Below, in pieces: positions 1-13,248 of a stretch of 64,000 bases of DNA. Source of the DNA: Streptomyces griseosporeus (GTDB taxonomy: Bacteria; Actinomycetota; Actinomycetes; Streptomycetales; Streptomycetaceae). The position numbers were made by a program, and so were the translations under genes. The first letter of the stretch is position 1. The number at the start of each line of letters is the position of its first letter. The stretch covers positions 372,001 to 436,000 of the forward strand of contig NZ_BNBR01000007.1 of assembly GCF_014656055.1 (NCBI RefSeq), given 5' to 3'. The notes under the pieces are model-generated. The model saw nothing but the letters and a program-made list of their open reading frames with translations. It had not been told where the DNA came from and ran no database searches.

Positions 1-2
1 GG

Positions 3-461
3 GTCGCCCGCTCCAACGTCGACCTGCTGCACACCCTCGGCGCCGAGGTCACCCTGGTCGCGCCGCCCACCCTGCTGCCGGTCGGCATCGAGACCTGGCC
101 CTGCGAGGTCTCCTACGACCTGGACTCCACGCTCCCCAAGTGCGACGCGGTGATGATGCTGCGCGTCCAGCGCGAGCGGATGAACGCCGCCTTCTTCCCC
201 ACCGAGCGCGAGTACTCCCGCCGCTACGGCCTCGACGGCGACCGCATGGCCAAGCTGCCCGAGCACGCCATCGTGATGCACCCCGGCCCGATGGTCCGCG
301 GCATGGAGATCACCGCCGAGGTCGCCGACTCCGGCCGCTGCACCGCGATCGAGCAGGTCGCCAACGGCGTGTCCATCCGGATGGCCGTCCTCTACCTGCT
401 GCTCGGGGGCAACGAGCCCGCCGTCACCCACACCCGCCCCACCGGTTCCGAGGAGAAGTAA
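3..461 (+). CDS. pyrB: Aspartate carbamoyltransferase catalytic chain, C-terminal part
   Basis: The reading frame is open from the left edge and gives the last 152 residues; the start lies outside the window. The enzyme joins carbamoyl phosphate to aspartate, the committed step of pyrimidine synthesis. The segment holds the end of the aspartate-binding domain, including the family motif HPGPMVRGMEI (about 55 residues from the end) and the loop SRRYGLDGDRM. The stop is only 4 bp before pyrC, and the next genes are all pyr/car, so this is an internal operon member. Confidence 0.95.
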   Translation, partial: VARSNVDLLHTLGAEVTLVAPPTLLPVGIETWPCEVSYDLDSTLPKCDAVMMLRVQRERMNAAFFPTEREYSRRYGLDGDRMAKLPEHAIVMHPGPMVRGMEITAEVADSGRCTAIEQVANGVSIRMAVLYLLLGGNEPAVTHTRPTGSEEK

Positions 462-465
462 CCCC

Positions 466-1752
466 ATGAGCAAGATCCTGATCCGTGGTGCGAAGGTGCT
501 CGGCGGGGCGCTCCAGGACGTCCTGATCGACGGCGAGACGATCGCCGAGGTCGGTACCGGACTGTCCGCCGAGGGCGCCGAGGTCGTCGAGGCCGACGGC
601 AAGGTCCTGCTCCCCGGCCTGGTCGACCTGCACACCCACCTGCGCGAGCCCGGCCGCGAGGACTCCGAGACCGTCCTCACCGGCACGCGCGCGGCGGCGA
701 GCGGCGGCTACACCTCCGTGTTCGCCATGGCCAACACCTTCCCGGTCGCCGACACCGCCGGTGTCGTCGAGCAGGTGTGGCGGCTCGGCAAGGAGCACGG
801 CTACTGCGACGTGCAGCCCATCGGCGCCGTCACCGTCGGCCTGGACGGGCAGAAGCTCGCCGAACTGGGCGCCATGCACGAGTCCGCGGCCGGCGTCACC
901 GTCTTCTCCGACGACGGCAAGTGCGTCCACGACGCCGTGATCATGCGCCGCGCCCTGGAGTACGTGAAGGCCTTCGACGGTGTCGTCGCCCAGCACGCGC
1001 AGGAGCCCCGGCTCACCGAGGGCGCCCAGATGAACGAGGGCGTCGTCTCCGCCGAGCTGGGCCTGGGCGGCTGGCCGGCCGTCGCCGAGGAGTCGATCAT
1101 CGCGCGGGACGTGCTGCTCGCCGACCACGTCGGCTCCCGCGTCCACATCTGCCACCTGTCGACCGCCGGCAGCGTCGAGATCGTCCGCTGGGCCAAGTCC
1201 CGCGGCATCCAGGTCACCGCCGAGGTCACCCCGCACCACCTGCTGCTCACCGACGAGCTGGTGCGCACCTACAACCCGGTCTACAAGGTCAACCCGCCGC
1301 TGCGCACCGAGCGTGACGTCATGGCGCTGCGCGAGGCCCTCGCCGACGGCACGATCGACATCGTCGCCACCGACCACGCCCCGCACCCGCACGAGGACAA
1401 GGACTGCGAGTGGGCCGCGGCCGCCATGGGCATGGTCGGCCTGGAGACCGCGCTGTCAGTGGTCCAGGAGACCATGGTCGACACGGGCCTGCTGGACTGG
1501 GCCGGCGTCGCCGACCGCATGTCCTTCAAGCCCGCGCAGATCGGACAGGCCACCGGGCACGGCCGTCCCGTCTCGGCAGGTGAGCCCGCCAACCTCACCC
1601 TCGTCGATGCGGCATACCGTGGCCAGGTGGACCCCGCGGGCTTCGCCTCGCGCAGCCGCAACACCCCCTATGAGGGACGTGAGCTGCCGGGCCGTGTGAC
1701 GCACACGTGGCTGCGGGGCAAGGCCACGCTCGTCGACGGGAAGCTCACGTGA
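466..1752 (+). CDS. pyrC: Dihydroorotase
   Basis: 428 residues, the normal length for a class I dihydroorotase, which cyclises carbamoyl aspartate to dihydroorotate. Metal ligands are visible in DLHTHLREPG (His56, His58), HAQE, HICHLST and the catalytic ATDHAPH (Asp303). The usual class I Asp replaces the carboxylated lysine in VFSDDGK. The ATG lies 4 bp after pyrB, with a GAGGAGAAG ribosome site inside the pyrB end. Its TGA overlaps the GTG of the next gene, so translation is probably coupled. Confidence 0.97.
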   Translation: MSKILIRGAKVLGGALQDVLIDGETIAEVGTGLSAEGAEVVEADGKVLLPGLVDLHTHLREPGREDSETVLTGTRAAASGGYTSVFAMANTFPVADTAGVVEQVWRLGKEHGYCDVQPIGAVTVGLDGQKLAELGAMHESAAGVTVFSDDGKCVHDAVIMRRALEYVKAFDGVVAQHAQEPRLTEGAQMNEGVVSAELGLGGWPAVAEESIIARDVLLADHVGSRVHICHLSTAGSVEIVRWAKSRGIQVTAEVTPHHLLLTDELVRTYNPVYKVNPPLRTERDVMALREALADGTIDIVATDHAPHPHEDKDCEWAAAAMGMVGLETALSVVQETMVDTGLLDWAGVADRMSFKPAQIGQATGHGRPVSAGEPANLTLVDAAYRGQVDPAGFASRSRNTPYEGRELPGRVTHTWLRGKATLVDGKLT

Positions 1753-2315
1753 CACCTCTGCAGCTGACGTACCTCGCCGCCGGACAGAAATCGGCGGAGG
1801 TCACCGACTGGGCCGCCCGCATCGGCTGGGTGATCGGCATCCTCCTCTTCGTCGCGCTCGTCTACTGGCTGATGCGCGAGGGCTGGAAGTGGCGCGGCAC
1901 CCTGCAGAGCGACCTGCCGGAGCTGCCCACCGCGCCGGAGTCGCCCGGCGCGGCGAGACTGACCATGAGCGGCCGCTACCACGGCTCCACCACCGCCGGG
2001 CAGTGGCTGGACCGCATCGTGGCCCACGGTCTCGGCACCCGCAGCCGCGCCGAGCTCACCCTGACGGACGCGGGCCTGGACGTCGTACGCCCCGGGGCGG
2101 CCGACTTCTTCGTCCCCGCCGACGCGCTGCGCGGCGCCCGGCTCGACAAGGGCATCGCCGGCAAGGTCCTCACCGAGGGCGGACTGCTGGTGGTGACCTG
2201 GGCACACGGCGACAGACTGATCGACTCCGGTTTCCGCTCCGACCACGCGGCCGAGCACACCGAGTGGGTCGACACCCTGAACGAAATGATCAACAAGACG
2301 GAAGGCGCACGATGA
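1749..2315 (+). CDS. Membrane-anchored PH-like protein of the pyr operon
   Basis: 188 residues from a GTG that overlaps the pyrC stop (GTGA). One hydrophobic helix (about residues 25-43, IGWVIGILLFVALVYWL) is followed by a cytoplasmic-looking domain with alternating beta segments (GRYHGST, LTLTDAGLDVVRP, FFVPADAL, LLVVTWAHGD), reminiscent of bacterial PH folds. It lies between pyrC and carA with overlaps at both ends (its TGA overlaps the carA ATG), so it is cotranscribed with pyrimidine genes. I know no enzyme in the pathway that would need it; its function is unknown. A longer in-frame start at 1707 lies inside pyrC and is unlikely. Confidence 0.85.
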   Translation: MTPLQLTYLAAGQKSAEVTDWAARIGWVIGILLFVALVYWLMREGWKWRGTLQSDLPELPTAPESPGAARLTMSGRYHGSTTAGQWLDRIVAHGLGTRSRAELTLTDAGLDVVRPGAADFFVPADALRGARLDKGIAGKVLTEGGLLVVTWAHGDRLIDSGFRSDHAAEHTEWVDTLNEMINKTEGAR

Positions 2316-3446
2316 CGACCTCCACAAGGGGAGCTGCCAGGGTTCCCGCCGTACTCGTCCTGGAGGACGGCCGGGTCTTCCGCGGCCGTGCCTACGGGGC
2401 CGTGGGGGAGACCTTCGGCGAGGCCGTGTTCTCCACCGGCATGACCGGCTACCAGGAGACCCTCACCGACCCGTCGTACGACCGCCAGATCGTCGTCGCG
2501 ACCGCCCCGCAGATCGGCAACACCGGCTGGAACGACGAGGACGACGAGTCGAGGCGGATCTGGGTCTCCGGCTACGTCGTGCGCGACCCCGCGCGCGTGC
2601 CGTCCAACTGGCGCGCCACCCGCTCCCTGGACGAGGAGCTGGTCAACCAGGGCGTCGTCGGCATCTCCGGCATCGACACCCGCGCCCTCACCCGCCACCT
2701 GCGCGAGCGCGGCTCGATGCGGGCCGGGATCTTCTCCGGCGAGGCCATCGCCCCCGAGGCCGAGCTGGTCGAGCGCGTGCAGGCCCAGCCCCACATGAAG
2801 GGCGCGAGCCTGTACGAGGAGGTCGCCACCCAGGAGGCCTACGTCGTCCCGGCGATCGGCGAGAAGAAGTTCACCGTCGCCGCGATCGACCTCGGCATCA
2901 AGGGCATGACCCCGCACCGCATGGCCGAGCGCGGCATCGAGGTGCACGTCCTGCCGGCCACCGCCACGGCCGACGACGTGTACGCCGTGAACCCGGACGG
3001 CGTGTTCTTCTCCAACGGCCCCGGCGACCCCGCCACCGCCGACGGCCCCGTCGCCCTGATGCAGGCCGTCCTGGAGCGCAGGACGCCGCTCTTCGGCATC
3101 TGCTTCGGCAACCAGATCCTCGGCCGCGCCCTCGGCTTCGGCACCTACAAGCTGAAGTACGGCCACCGGGGCATCAACCAGCCGGTCCAGGACCGCACCA
3201 CCGGCAAGGTCGAGGTCACCGCGCACAACCACGGCTTCGCCGTGGACGCGCCGCTCGACAAGGTCAGCGAGACGCCCTTCGGCCGCGCCGAGGTCTCGCA
3301 CGTCTGCCTGAACGACAACGTCGTGGAGGGGCTGCAGCTGCTCGACCAGCCGGCCTTCTCCGTCCAGTACCACCCCGAAGCGGCAGCGGGCCCGCACGAC
3401 GCCGCCTACCTGTTCGACCGCTTCGTTTCCCTGATGGAGGGCCAGC

Positions 3447-3454
<8 letters not shown>
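2312..3454 (+). CDS. carA: Carbamoyl-phosphate synthase small subunit (glutaminase)
   Basis: 380 residues. This subunit hydrolyses glutamine and feeds ammonia to CarB. The N-terminal CPSase small domain contains FRGRAYGAVGETFGEAVFST; the C-terminal class I amidotransferase domain has the nucleophile Cys264 in LFGICFGNQILG and the His/Glu pair in QYHPEA. The start ATG overlaps the previous stop (ATGA). The open frame extends upstream in frame into the preceding gene, but that extension lacks family sequence. It overlaps the GTG of carB by 8 bp. Confidence 0.97.
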
Positions 3455-6755
<3,301 letters not shown>

Positions 6756-6763
6756 CAGCCGAC

Positions 6764-6793
6764 GAGGGGGACACCGGAAACGGTGTCCCCCTC
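6764..6793 (+). terminator. Perfect hairpin between carB and pyrD
   Basis: A 13-bp perfect stem (left arm 6764-6776, right arm 6781-6793) closes a GAAA tetraloop at 6777-6780 and is followed by TT but no long U-tract. It begins 8 bp after the carB stop, while every other junction in this gene run is overlapped. It looks like a partial terminator or an mRNA stabiliser within the operon. Confidence 0.75.
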
Positions 6794-6828
6794 TTCATGA
6801 GGACACGGACACCCGAGGACTTCCCGCG

Positions 6829-7934
<1,106 letters not shown>

Positions 7935-7938
<4 letters not shown>

Positions 7939-8780
7939 GCCCCTACGAGCCCTTCGGAGCCCGTCTGCGCCGCGCGATGCACGAGCGGGGCCCGCTGTGC
8001 GTCGGCATCGACCCGCACGCCTCGCTGCTCGCCGAGTGGGGCCTGAACGACGACGTGGCCGGTCTGGAGCGGTTCAGCCGCACCGTCGTCGAGGCGGTCG
8101 CCGGGCGGGTCGCCGTCGTGAAGCCGCAGAGTGCCTTCTTCGAGCGGTTCGGCTCGCGCGGCGTCGCCGTCCTGGAGAAGTCGGTCGAGGAGGCCCGGGC
8201 GGCCGGCACGCTGGTCGTCATGGACGCCAAGCGCGGCGACATCGGCTCCACCATGGCCGCGTACGCCGAGGCCTTCCTGCACAAGGACTCCCCGCTCTTC
8301 TCGGACGCGCTCACCGTCTCCCCGTACCTCGGGTACGGCTCGCTGAGCCCGGCCGTCGCGCTGGCCCGCGAGACCGGCGCGGGGCTGTTCGTGCTGGCCC
8401 TGACCTCCAACCCGGAGGGCGGCGAGGTGCAGCACGCCGTGCGCGCCGACGGCCGCACCGTGGGGGCGACCGTGCTGGCCCACCTCGCGGCCGAGAACGC
8501 GGGTCAGGAGCCGCTGGGCTCCTTCGGCGCGGTCGTGGGCGCCACGCTGGGCGACCTGTCCTCCTACGACCTCGACATCAACGGCCCGCTGCTGGCTCCC
8601 GGCATCGGCGCGCAGGGGGCGACCCCGGCCGATCTGCCGCGCGTCTTCGGTGCCGCGGCGCGCAACGTCGTGCCGAACGTCAGCCGTGGGGTGCTGCGCC
8701 ACGGTCCCGACGTCGTCGCGCTGCGTGACGCCGCGGACCGTTTCGCGGACGAGATCCGGGCGGCTCTGGCGGCCGGCTGA
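7935..8780 (+). CDS. pyrF: Orotidine 5'-phosphate decarboxylase
   Basis: 281 residues, the longer type 2 form found in actinobacteria. It converts OMP to UMP. The catalytic Asp-Lys-Asp array is in VVMDAKRGDIGST, with VGIDPH at the N-terminus and LAPGIGAQG at the phosphate-binding end. The ATG overlaps the pyrD stop (ATGA); the frame is open further upstream inside pyrD, but family similarity begins at this ATG. It is the last gene of the pyrimidine run. Confidence 0.97.
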
Positions 8781-8940
8781 GGCGTGCCGGGCGGCCGTCC
8801 GCGGCGTCCGACGCGTCCACCAGGCACGTTCGGGGACGCATCCGAGCCGACTTGAGCCTGGATACATCCTCAAATCCAGGGCAGTATGTCCTAAATGTCC
8901 GGCCTGACGGAGGCTGACCAGGACTTTTCCGCTGTTCTCG

Positions 8941-8969
8941 CTGACTCTGGCGGACTTGACCGCTAGTCT
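8941..8969 (+). promoter_or_regulatory. Possible promoter upstream of sIHF
   Basis: The 299-bp gap between pyrF and sIHF contains a TAGTCT -10-like box (8964-8969), 17 bp after a CTGACT -35-like box (8941-8946). This would start transcription about 100 bp before the sIHF GTG. The match is moderate and unverified. No small gene is convincing in the gap. Confidence 0.35.
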
Positions 8970-9079
8970 CCGACGTGTGTGAGCGGGCGAGCGTGTTGCT
9001 CGTCCCTCCCCAGGTGTGGGGCGTACTAGGTTCCTCACCGGTCCGTATCCGACAGTTCGACATCCGAGGTGACGTAGGC

Positions 9080-9403
9080 GTGGCTCTTCCGCCCCTTACC
9101 CCCGAACAGCGCGCAGCCGCGCTCGAAAAGGCCGCCGCGGCTCGCCGGGAGCGGGCCGAGGTCAAGAATCGACTCAAGCACTCCGGCGCCTCCCTGCACG
9201 AGGTCATCAAGCAGGGCCAGGAGAACGACGTCATCGGCAAGATGAAGGTCTCCGCCCTGCTCGAGTCCCTTCCGGGCGTGGGCAAGGTCCGCGCCAAGCA
9301 GATCATGGAGCGACTCGGCATCTCCGAGAGCCGTCGTGTGCGCGGCCTCGGTTCCAACCAGATCGCCTCCCTGGAGCGCGAGTTCGGCAGTACCGGTTCC
9401 TGA
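9080..9403 (+). CDS. sihF: Streptomyces integration host factor, sIHF
   Basis: 107 residues from GTG 9080, preceded by GAGGTGAC. This matches the known length of sIHF (SCO1480 in S. coelicolor), the actinobacterial relative of mycobacterial mIHF. It is a nucleoid-associated protein that bends DNA and affects sporulation and antibiotic production. A basic N-terminal helix (PEQRAAALEKAAAARRERAE) precedes a helix-two-turn-helix region with SLPGVGKVRAKQIMERLGI. The open frame extends 35 codons upstream, but those codons look non-coding. The position just before gmk and rpoZ is the conserved actinobacterial arrangement. Confidence 0.95.
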   Translation: MALPPLTPEQRAAALEKAAAARRERAEVKNRLKHSGASLHEVIKQGQENDVIGKMKVSALLESLPGVGKVRAKQIMERLGISESRRVRGLGSNQIASLEREFGSTGS

Positions 9404-9415
9404 TCGCGGCTCCCG

Positions 9416-9456
9416 CCCCGGGCACTGCCGGGAAGGGAGTCCCGGGCACTCCGGGA
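9416..9456 (+). terminator. GC-rich inverted repeats between sIHF and gmk
   Basis: Two adjacent short hairpins lie after the sIHF stop: CCCGG/CCGGG (9417-9421 with 9428-9432) and TCCCGG/CCGGGA (9440-9445 with 9451-9456). They could weakly terminate the sIHF transcript. An AT-rich GGAATAATC just before the gmk ATG may be part of a promoter. Confidence 0.4.
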
Positions 9457-9475
9457 TTGCTGGAATAATCGCTGC

Positions 9476-10033
9476 ATGAGTGAACGTCCGCGGCTGACCG
9501 TGCTCTCCGGCCCCTCGGGGGTCGGCAAGAGCACGGTCGTCGCCCATATGCGCAAGGAACACCCCGAGGTCTGGCTCTCGGTCTCGGCGACGACCCGCAA
9601 GCCCCGCCCCGGTGAGCAGCACGGAGTCCACTACTTCTTCGTCACCGACGAGGAGATGGACAAGCTGATCGCCAACGGCGAGCTGCTGGAGTGGGCCGAG
9701 TTCGCCGGCAACCGCTACGGCACGCCGCGCGCGGCCGTGCTGGAGCGGCTGGAGGCGGGTGAGCCCGTCCTGCTGGAGATCGACCTCCAGGGGGCCCGGC
9801 AGGTCCGCGAGTCCATGCCGGAGGCCCAGCTGCTGTTCCTGGCTCCGCCCTCCTGGGAGGAGCTGGTGCGCAGGCTCACCGGCCGGGGGACCGAGTCGCC
9901 CGAGGTCATCGAGCGTCGCCTGGAGGCGGCCAAGACCGAACTGGCGGCGGAGCCGGAGTTCGACCGGACCCTGGTGAACACCTCCGTCGAGGACGTGGCG
10001 CGCGAGCTGCTAGCCTTGATGGACGTTGTGTGA
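9476..10033 (+). CDS. gmk: Guanylate kinase
   Basis: 185 residues. It phosphorylates GMP to GDP. The P-loop is GPSGVGKST (residues 12-20), followed by the GMP-binding region SVSATTRKPRPGE and VHYFFVTDEEM, and by LEIDLQGARQVR. The ATG agrees with the usual N-terminus. It lies between sIHF and rpoZ, the conserved actinobacterial order. Confidence 0.97.
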   Translation: MSERPRLTVLSGPSGVGKSTVVAHMRKEHPEVWLSVSATTRKPRPGEQHGVHYFFVTDEEMDKLIANGELLEWAEFAGNRYGTPRAAVLERLEAGEPVLLEIDLQGARQVRESMPEAQLLFLAPPSWEELVRRLTGRGTESPEVIERRLEAAKTELAAEPEFDRTLVNTSVEDVARELLALMDVV

Positions 10034-10101
10034 TCAAAACTGGTCACCCTGACAGTACCGATCACCCTGACTGTTCTTTCCCATCCATCGGAAGGTAGAG
10101 C

Positions 10102-10374
10102 GTGTCCTCTTCCATCTCCGCGCCCGAGGGCATCATCAACCCGCCGATCGACGAGCTCCTCGAGGCCACCGACTCGAAGTACAGCCTCGTGATCTACGCG
10201 GCCAAGCGTGCCCGCCAGATCAACGCGTACTACTCGCAGCTCGGCGAGGGTCTCCTCGAGTACGTCGGTCCGCTCGTGGACACCCACGTGCACGAGAAGC
10301 CGCTCTCGATCGCCCTGCGCGAGATCAACGCGGGACTGCTGACGTCCGAGGCCGTCGAGGGCCCGGCGCAGTAA
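10102..10374 (+). CDS. rpoZ: RNA polymerase omega subunit
   Basis: 90 residues from a GTG preceded by GGAAGG. It assists assembly of beta-prime into RNA polymerase. The conserved core is PPIDELLEATDSKYSLVIYA followed by AKRARQIN, with the C-terminal KPLSIALREINAG. The 68-bp gap from gmk contains two copies of TCACCCTGAC (10044-10053 and 10062-10071), 18 bp apart, of unknown meaning. A strong terminator follows. Confidence 0.97.
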   Translation: MSSSISAPEGIINPPIDELLEATDSKYSLVIYAAKRARQINAYYSQLGEGLLEYVGPLVDTHVHEKPLSIALREINAGLLTSEAVEGPAQ

Positions 10375-10399
10375 TACGATCAGCTCGCAGTTGCTTTTT

Positions 10400-10434
10400 C
10401 CACAGGCCCGGCAGACCTGCTGCCGGGCCTGTGG
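10400..10434 (+). terminator. Terminator after rpoZ
   Basis: A perfect 15-bp stem (10400-10414 paired with 10420-10434) with a 5-nt loop ACCTG starts 26 bp after the rpoZ stop. There is no U-tract downstream; a T-run precedes the stem. Such GC stems without U-tails are common terminators in Streptomyces. Confidence 0.85.
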
Positions 10435-10476
10435 TGTGTCATGGATGTCGTACGGTTCCGAGCCCGGGGAGAGACG

Positions 10477-11679
10477 GTGGACAAGCCGAAGGTCGTGCTG
10501 GGGGTCAGCGGTGGCATCGCCGCGTACAAGGCGTGCGAGCTGCTCAGAAGGCTGACGGAGTCGGGACACGACGTGCGCGTCGTCCCCACCGCCTCCGCGC
10601 TGCACTTCGTGGGCGCCGCCACCTGGTCGGCGCTGTCCGGAAACCCCGTCTCCACCGAGGTCTGGGACGCCGTGCACGAGGTCCCGCACGTCCGCATCGG
10701 CCAGCACGCCGACCTCGTGGTCGTCGCACCCGCCACGGCCGACATGCTGGCCAAGGCGGCCCACGGCCTCGCCGACGACCTGCTGACCAACACCCTGCTC
10801 ACCGCCCGATGTCCGGTGGTCTTCGCCCCCGCCATGCACACCGAGATGTGGGAGCACCCCGCCACCCAGGAGAACGTGGCGACGCTGCGCCGCCGGGGCG
10901 CCGTGGTCATCGAGCCCGCCGTCGGCCGCCTCACCGGCGTGGACACCGGCAAGGGCCGGCTGCCGGACCCAGCCGAGATCTTCGAGATCTGCCGCCGCGT
11001 CCTCGCCCGGGGCGTCCGCGAGCCCGACCTGGCCGGGCGGCACGTGGTCGTCAGCGCCGGCGGCACCCGCGAGCCCCTCGACCCGGTCCGCTTCCTCGGC
11101 AACCGCTCCTCCGGCAAGCAGGGCTACGCCCTCGCCCGCACCGCCGCCGCCCGCGGCGCCCGCGTCACCCTGGTCGCCGCCAACACCCACCTGCCCGACC
11201 CGGCCGGCGTCGACGTCGTGCCGGTCGGCACGGCCGTGCAGATGCGCGAGGCCGTGCTGAAGGCCGCCGCGGACGCCGACGCGGTGGTCATGGCCGCGGC
11301 CGTGGCCGATTTCCGCCCCTCGGAGTACGCCGCAGGCAAGATCAAGAAGAAGGACGGCCAGGAGCCGGAGCCCCTGGTCCTGGTGCGGAATCCGGACATT
11401 CTCGCGGAGATCTCGGCCGACCGGGCGCGCGCCGGACAGGTGATCGTCGGCTTCGCCGCCGAGACCGACGACGTCCTCGCCAACGGCCGTGCCAAGCTCG
11501 CCCGCAAGGGCTGTGACCTGCTCGTGGTGAACGAGGTGGGGGAACGCAAGACCTTCGGATCCGAGGAGAACGAGGCCGTCGTCCTCGGCGCCGACGGCAG
11601 CGAGACCCCCGTCCCGTACGGCCCGAAGGAAGCGCTGGCCGAAACGGTGTGGGACCTGGTGGCCGATCGGATGAGCTGA
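10477..11679 (+). CDS. coaBC: Bifunctional phosphopantothenoylcysteine decarboxylase / phosphopantothenate-cysteine ligase
   Basis: About 400 residues, carrying out two steps of coenzyme A synthesis. The N-terminal CoaC flavoprotein half has GVSGGIAAYKACELLRR, the catalytic His in VPHVRIGQHAD and PAMHTEMW. The CoaB half starts near residue 190 with VVVSAGGTREPLDPVR and NRSSGKQGYALA. The GTG at 10477, with GGGGAGAG upstream, gives the standard N-terminus; an in-frame ATG at 10441 would add 12 residues and abut the rpoZ terminator. The stop lies inside a perfect palindrome. Confidence 0.96.
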   Translation: MDKPKVVLGVSGGIAAYKACELLRRLTESGHDVRVVPTASALHFVGAATWSALSGNPVSTEVWDAVHEVPHVRIGQHADLVVVAPATADMLAKAAHGLADDLLTNTLLTARCPVVFAPAMHTEMWEHPATQENVATLRRRGAVVIEPAVGRLTGVDTGKGRLPDPAEIFEICRRVLARGVREPDLAGRHVVVSAGGTREPLDPVRFLGNRSSGKQGYALARTAAARGARVTLVAANTHLPDPAGVDVVPVGTAVQMREAVLKAAADADAVVMAAAVADFRPSEYAAGKIKKKDGQEPEPLVLVRNPDILAEISADRARAGQVIVGFAAETDDVLANGRAKLARKGCDLLVVNEVGERKTFGSEENEAVVLGADGSETPVPYGPKEALAETVWDLVADRMS

Positions 11680-11696
11680 ATGTTTCATTCAGCTCA
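11672..11696. repeat. Perfect AT-rich palindrome over the coaBC stop codon
   Basis: Arms TGAGCTGAATG (11672-11682) and CATTCAGCTCA (11686-11696) are perfectly complementary around a TTT loop. The coaBC TGA is at 11677-11679. In DNA this high in GC such a palindrome stands out. It could terminate coaBC transcripts or act as an operator just upstream of a TACATT box (11715-11720) on the way to metK. Confidence 0.7.
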
Positions 11697-11714
11697 AGAA
11701 TCGCTGACGCCCCG

Positions 11715-11838
11715 TACATTGGCCCGTGGCGGCCCTGTTCAAGGCCGCCCGGCATTGGGCAGAATGCCCGTGCCGCAGGTCACAGCCCTCCCGAGAGGCG
11801 AGACAGGGGGGTCGGTGAGCTGACGCGACCGATAAACT
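11715..11838 (+). promoter_or_regulatory. metK leader with possible -10 boxes
   Basis: The 238-bp gap before metK holds two TANNNT boxes, TACATT (11715-11720) and TAAACT (11833-11838), neither with a clear -35. A small hairpin GGCATT/AATGCC (11751-11756 with 11763-11768) sits between them. No known SAM riboswitch fits in the remaining leader. Confidence 0.35.
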
Positions 11839-11917
11839 GTTCTCGGACGACGCCGGGTGCAGCCCCCGTCCGTCCACCCATGATCAGCCAGCAGCCGCTG
11901 CAACCCCAGGGAGCGTT

Positions 11918-13126
<1,209 letters not shown>

Positions 13127-13148
13127 GCCCGGCCCGCCCGGCTCTCCG

Positions 13149-13176
13149 AGGCCCGGTCCCCTGAGGGGCCGGGCCT
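13149..13176 (+). terminator. Terminator after metK
   Basis: A stem of AGGCCCGG and CCCC (13149-13161, with one bulged T at 13157) pairs with GGGG and CCGGGCCT (13165-13176) around a TGA loop, 22 bp after the metK stop. A TTCG follows the stem. Confidence 0.8.
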
Positions 13177-13248
13177 TCGCGCGTCTGGGAGCGACCACCC
13201 AGCGCCGCGCATGCGGCGCTGTCAGTGGCGTTTGGTAAGAATGCAAGC

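Noticed and set aside
11811..11917. Possible SAM riboswitch before metK, suggested by a CAGCCAGCAG and GCTGCAACCC segment
   Set aside because: The segment lies within about 35 nt of the GTG, leaving no room for the rest of a SAM-I or SAM-IV aptamer, and the expected core GGCAACC is not present.
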